From NCBI RefSeq assembly GCF_040807025.1, contig NC_090951.1:3844001-3908000 (forward strand): a stretch of 64,000 bases of DNA, written 5' to 3'. The translations under genes were made by a program, and so were the position numbers. The notes below the pieces were generated by a model. It had not been told where the DNA came from, did no database searches, and worked only from the letters and a program-made list of their open reading frames with translations. The stretch is from Struthio camelus. Taxonomy: Eukaryota > Chordata > Aves > Struthioniformes > Struthionidae. Positions 60,065 through 64,000 of the stretch are shown piece by piece (position 1 is the stretch's first letter; each line of letters begins with the position of its first letter).

Positions 60065-60070
60065 AATAAA
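60065..60070 (+). terminator. Polyadenylation signal 1 of FOXF1
   Basis: Canonical AATAAA in an A-rich context, followed by TGTATGTTATTTGTAC as a U/GU-rich downstream element. Cleavage is expected about 15-25 bases later. Confidence 0.7.
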
Positions 60071-60116
60071 ACATGTATGTTATTTGTACATGGGCTTCAC
60101 GATTGTATGAGCAGCA

Positions 60117-60122
60117 AATAAA
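60117..60122 (+). terminator. Polyadenylation signal 2 of FOXF1
   Basis: A second canonical AATAAA, 52 bases after the first, is followed by a G/U-rich stretch (TGTGAGGAGTCTGTGG) at about 60152-60167 that fits a downstream element. This is probably the main distal poly(A) site, since GC-rich flanking sequence begins right after it. Confidence 0.7.
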
Positions 60123-60145
60123 CGAGCATGCGGTGTAATACGCGT

Positions 60146-62380
60146 AATTATATGTGAGGAGTCTGTGGCCTGCCCGGCTCCGGCCGGGGCGCGGAGAGGG
60201 CTCCGCGGTGCGCTGCTTGCGCGGCTTCCCCGCGGCTGCCGGGGCGTGCGCGGAGGAGCCGGGAGGCCCCGGCCCCGTCTCTCCTCGGCTGTCAGCGCTG
60301 GAAATCTTCGTACATTTGGTGCAACAATTTCCCATCTCGGGGCAGGCTCGCAGGGGCCTCTATTGTTCTTGGCTGCGGCTTCTAACAGGTCCTTTATCCC
60401 CGGCGATCCCCGTTCGCTGCATAGAAATATTTCAAGTGATAATAACAAGACGGAGGAGGGAGGAAAATCGGAGGCTTTTTTTTTTCTTGTTTTTTTTCCC
60501 CAAGGAGAAACCGAAAGGCGATTTTTGACAGCTCGGTCTGCCTCTTAGTCGGAGGCAGCGCATGTGGCTGGAGAGAAAGAGCCCCCGGCTTCCTTTTCTC
60601 TCTTTCTGCGCCATCCCAGGCAGGCTACGTAGATACATTTTTAAAGTCAGCCCGTGTCCCGCACGCTACCCCGGAGCGAAACCGTCGGGCTCAAACCCAG
60701 CGCCGCGGCAAAAGCGCCGAAGAGGGGCGAAAAGGCCGCTCGGCTGCCGGGTGCTCGGCCGAGCCCCGCCGCCCCCGCGCCGAGCCGGGGGGTAGTCAAA
60801 CCTTCCTCAGATTTTGCCTAATTATGTTAGAGGTCGTGCAAATAAAGCGAACAGGTAGAACGGAGCAGGCACGATTTGTGTAAAATCCAGCGCCGCTGGA
60901 TTCAAGAAGAGTGAGTATGTAACACGCACATGCTGCAAGCGGGAAAGAGGAACAGGCAGCGGGGGAACAAGCGCAGCTCGTCTGAAAAACAGGTTGTTTG
61001 CCACAAAGTTTGGTTTTGTTCGGTCTAATAAAGGATACTATCATTCCCTACAAATCCTGGCTTTGGTAACCTCCTCAGACCAATATGTCTGCATCAACAC
61101 GCATACTATAAATACATGCACATACATAAAAATAGATGCATAAGAATTAATCTGCTTATTTGCCTGTGTATGTCTATCTTTATATATAGCTAATAGGAAA
61201 AGTGGGGTATGGCACCCTAATCAGCCCAGTTGTGTGTAATCAGCAAGGTTAGGTGGTAACCAAAGAAGAAAAGCTTTCTAATTATTCTTCTAATTAGGGT
61301 AGGTGGGGAAGGTATCAGAGGTGGGGAAAGCTTTCTTTAGAGGGGGTTTGGTTTGGTTTGGTTTTTTTGAGAGTAGATCTGTGTAGGCCAAAGACAACCA
61401 ACCTGCAGGGTTTATTGGGGGAATTCCTGGTGTCCTTGTTTCTGTGGCTTTGTGGATTGATCCTTCTCTCCATTGCCTCAACTCTCAGCTAGTCCTGTTG
61501 GAGGAGAGCCATGTTTTTGCCATCTTTTTAATGTGCAAGCTAAGGCCTGAGCTTTTGCTCCTGAAGCGCATATCTGTGCTAGGTGTGGCTGAGATAAAGG
61601 TCCGGAGGTTAGGAGTTCAGTCTCTGCCAAGTGGTTCTTCCTTCCTTGAAACCTCACTATCACTTCTAAGATTCATTTCCATCCCTTAGATTCATTCTGG
61701 ACCTGCTTGTTTGTGTGCACTGTCAATCGTTGGAAAGTTTGGGCTCTGAGGGGGCTTGGAAAGGGAAGGCAGGCACCTTGCAAGTCTCAGGTCTAGCCTG
61801 AGAGGGACTTCGTATCTGTCCCCCAACGAAGGTTTGCATGATTCGTTTCCCCCCAGCCTGGTCTTCTCCCTCTCTGCGCTGCCAAACCTGGAAAAACAGA
61901 ACTACCGCATACCGTGGACGCCACATATTCCTCAAGCCAGTGAGCGCAGTCTAAACAGACAGCTCTCCATCTCAGACACCTACATCAGGCAGGAAAGGGT
62001 GAAACCCTGCAGGCTTCTGCCCCCAGCCCTGAGCCCTTGTTCTGCACAAGATAAACCTGCTTTTGCCTGGATCTGTGTCCCATGTGATGACAAAATGCAA
62101 GCGGCTGTCATAGCCAGTCGCTTTGTACAAACGCCGCTTGTATGCTTACGTGATCAGTTGGACTCTTGTAAGAAGCGAGGAGAAATAGGTTTGCTTAGAA
62201 ACACTGCATTTGCTCATGTAACAGCCTCCTCCTTGCCAAAACCTAACTCACGGCCAGCTAATGTAGTTAGATTCAGCATCAGTAACCTACTCTCTGGTCC
62301 TGGTCGCCCACTTGCTGATCAACAGATGATCTAGCAGCGTGCTTATCTCTGTTTTGGGCACTTCTTGGGTAGGAAGGAGT
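60146..62380. other. Downstream flank of FOXF1, non-coding
   Basis: CpG-rich DNA occurs at 60165-60300 and 60650-60800. A conserved-looking stretch runs from 60815 to 61200 (AATTATGTTAGAGGTCGTGC, GTTCGGTCTAATAAAGG, GAATTAATCTGC). The 192-codon frame at 61756-62334 opens at TTG, has no early ATG and no recognised domain. MTHFSD, the next mammalian neighbour, was not recognised. Confidence 0.45.
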
Positions 62381-62381
62381 C

Positions 62382-62491
62382 TCTCATTATAGATTCCCGG
62401 TAGAGGCCTGTGGGTTTTCTATAGGGCTGTTGCTTTGAAATTTCACTGGGGCAACAGCCCTATAGAAAATGCATAGGAATCTATAGTGAGA
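62382..62491. repeat. Long inverted repeat / hairpin, 19-bp perfect inner stem
   Basis: TTTTCTATAGGGCTGTTGC (62415-62433) pairs perfectly with its reverse complement at 62451-62469 around a 17-base loop. Outside it, 62382-62397 pairs with 62476-62491 with one mismatch, after an 11-base one-sided bulge at 62398-62408. It is either a degraded palindromic DNA transposon (MITE) or an RNA hairpin. It is not a typical microRNA precursor because of the bulge, but the size is compatible. Confidence 0.85.
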
Positions 62492-63088
62492 AATAGGACC
62501 TAGGGCCTCTGACTGTATTTAGTTAGGGATGTACCTATGCTCAATGGACCAGAGGCCACCAAGTGTGTTGTACCCAGCCCAGGGTGATGCAGAACATTTT
62601 GGGGGCCAGGCACGTTGGCAGCCCAGCCGCTTCCCTCTACGGTTGCCGTTAACTCATCTCCAGACTCCTGGCGTTTCCTCTCAGCCCCGCAGGGCCACTG
62701 TGCAGCTGGAGCTCTCCTGCTTTTTCACCTTGCCCTTGTGTCCGCACCGGATTTGGATTGATGGGGGCATATAGCGGTGTCCTCACGGGGAACAGCTCGA
62801 GTCAGTGCAGCGGGAGCGCGGGGCTCCCTTTTGCAGGGCAGAAAGCTCTGCAAACTGGCAGGGTGCAGGGGGCCAGGGGAAGGCAGTAACAGCGGGGGGG
62901 TGAGGGGGGGGAAGACCCCCGCAGCTCAGGTGAACGTGGCTGGGGGGAGCAGCTCCTCCTGCACCTTTCCTGCCCGGTCCGGGAGGTGCACCTTGGTTCG
63001 GCTCGCTCCTGCGCCGGGGGTGGGCAGGAGCCCGGACCCGGGACCCCCCCGCCGCGCCGGGGCCCGGCCGGGCCGTTCCCTTGGCGGC
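62492..63088. other. Non-coding, becoming CpG-rich
   Basis: No gene is seen. A compact CpG island occupies about 62780-63130, ending at the CTCF-like site. Confidence 0.5.
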
Positions 63089-63103
63089 AGCGCCACCTGC
63101 TGC
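63089..63103 (-). promoter_or_regulatory. Strong CTCF-type motif
   Basis: On the minus strand the sequence is GCAGCAGGTGGCGCT, which matches the core CTCF consensus (CCASYAGRKGGCGCT) with one change at the first position. It lies in a CpG island about 4.4 kb downstream of the FOXF1 stop, a plausible domain boundary before the MTHFSD/FOXC2 side. Occupancy is untested. Confidence 0.5.
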
Positions 63104-63143
63104 CCGCCCGCGGCCGCGCCGCCGCTCCCCGTCCCATGGGGGA

Positions 63144-63190
63144 ATTTTTATTTTATTTATTTATTTATTATTATTATTATTATTATTTTG
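63144..63190. repeat. (TTTA)n(TTA)n microsatellite
   Basis: TTTTTATTTTATTTATTTAT is followed by about eight TTA units. It lies at the end of a CpG island. Confidence 0.95.
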
Positions 63191-64000
63191 TTTAAGTTCA
63201 GCGTGTTTTTAAAGCTGGGCTGCTTCCTGCCGTTTTGGCTGGGAGATAGTGTTCATCGCATTGGGATGGGTTTTAAAAGTTTGCTTTTTTCTTTTCCTCC
63301 TGCCTTTGGCGCATCTTCAAATTGATGAAGCGTTGGTGACTGAAAATATCCGATGGGCCTAGCTAATAGGATGCTTCTGGATCAGCTCCGTTCTATGCTC
63401 AGTGCATGTACTGTTCAGGTGGGACAGCTGGGGATACTTATTCTGTGATACTGCAAAGTCTAGTTACGAAGCAGATACTTAGCAATGATGCCCTTGGATG
63501 GACATGGTTACCCAAACTAGCAGAAAACTAGCTATCTTGGAGATCTTACTGGTGGAAACAGACACCTAGAATCTTAAATGGCTATTTGTAAGACCTAAAT
63601 TCTGAGTTTGGTCTCTACTCTTAGCAGGTAAGGGCTCAAATCCATCAAAATAATTAGATACTTGACTTCTCTCTGGAACCCAAGAAGTCTAGGAAATAAA
63701 TACTTTGTACCTATCTACCTTGGGGGATCTGCACCACAGTTCTTTTCACTTTTGAAAAGAAATTTTGATCGATCTATCACTGAAATGCTTTTGGGAGACA
63801 ATGCCTGAACGCTTGTTCACTTTCTATGCATGTTTATAGGAGTAACTGATGCCTGACAGCAATTTTGGCAGGAAGAGAAAGTGTTTGGGGTGCTCCTGCA
63901 GGCTTGCATTTGACGGTGAACAGTGTTCACACATCTATGACTAGAAGTCTTTGCCACCGGGAGTCATCCTCAGGGACATAGTAGATGATGCAGGTGAGCA
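63191..64000. other. Non-coding DNA, nothing recognised
   Basis: AT-leaning sequence with only short chance frames and no identified repeat. Confidence 0.5.

Larger units (their letters stand above)
58728..60145 (+). other. FOXF1: FOXF1 3' untranslated region
   Basis: The 3'UTR runs from the TGA to the poly(A) sites after two AATAAA signals. Its first part (to about 58980) is GC-rich and the middle carries another CpG-rich block (59210-59480). The distal 600 bases are U-rich and AT-rich, with long T runs at 59519-59539 and 59795-59806. The compositional switch, the AU-rich nonamer and the AT-rich distal block around 59810-59900 suggest a regulated 3'UTR. The exact end is inferred from the signals and is not observed. 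Confidence 0.8.

Noticed and set aside
61756-62334. 192-codon frame considered as an MTHFSD exon or unknown gene
   Set aside because: It starts at TTG, its first ATG is far inside, and the sequence does not resemble MTHFSD.

Overview
This is a vertebrate nuclear window holding one protein-coding gene, FOXF1, at 55.7-58.7 kb on the plus strand. It encodes a forkhead transcription factor of lung, gut and lateral-plate mesoderm. The lineage looks like a non-mammalian amniote, most likely a bird; a crocodilian or turtle cannot be excluded. The recognisable interspersed repeats are CR1 LINE tails with bird-type 3' ends and old MIR/CORE-SINE relics. I saw no Alu, B1 or young L1. The FOXF1 N-terminus begins MTAE, as I recall for non-mammalian tetrapod orthologues.

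Layout: 1-42 kb is moderately AT-rich non-coding sequence with scattered CR1 and MIR fossils, a few microsatellites, and several blocks that look like conserved enhancers carrying FOX, GLI or RFX motifs. From about 42.7 kb the sequence shifts to alternating GC-rich/CpG-rich stretches and AT-rich islands that look constrained. A tract of about 620 bp of almost pure pyrimidine lies at 45.3-45.9 kb. From about 54.5 to 59.5 kb lies a large CpG island containing FOXF1: exon 1 with 1060 coding bases, a 1786-bp GC-rich intron, exon 2 with 161 coding bases, and a 3'UTR of about 1.35-1.4 kb with an AU-rich element and two AATAAA signals. The last 4 kb hold a long perfect hairpin, a small CpG island with a strong CTCF-type motif, and a TTA microsatellite. 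MTHFSD, the next gene in mammals, was not recognised inside the window.

The most useful new call is a candidate first exon of the divergent lncRNA FENDRR on the minus strand. A TATATAAAT box lies at 54432-54440, an expected start near 54410, and an AAG|GTAAGT splice donor at 54228/54229. This sits about 1.3 kb upstream of the FOXF1 start codon, as in mammals. An inverted pair of forkhead consensus sites lies between the two genes and suggests shared auto-regulation. If the lncRNA is as long as in mammals, much of 20-54 kb would be its introns, including the polypurine/polypyrimidine tract.

No other protein-coding gene was supported. Long open frames in the GC-rich part, antisense to FOXF1, in its intron and in the pyrimidine tract are composition artefacts.
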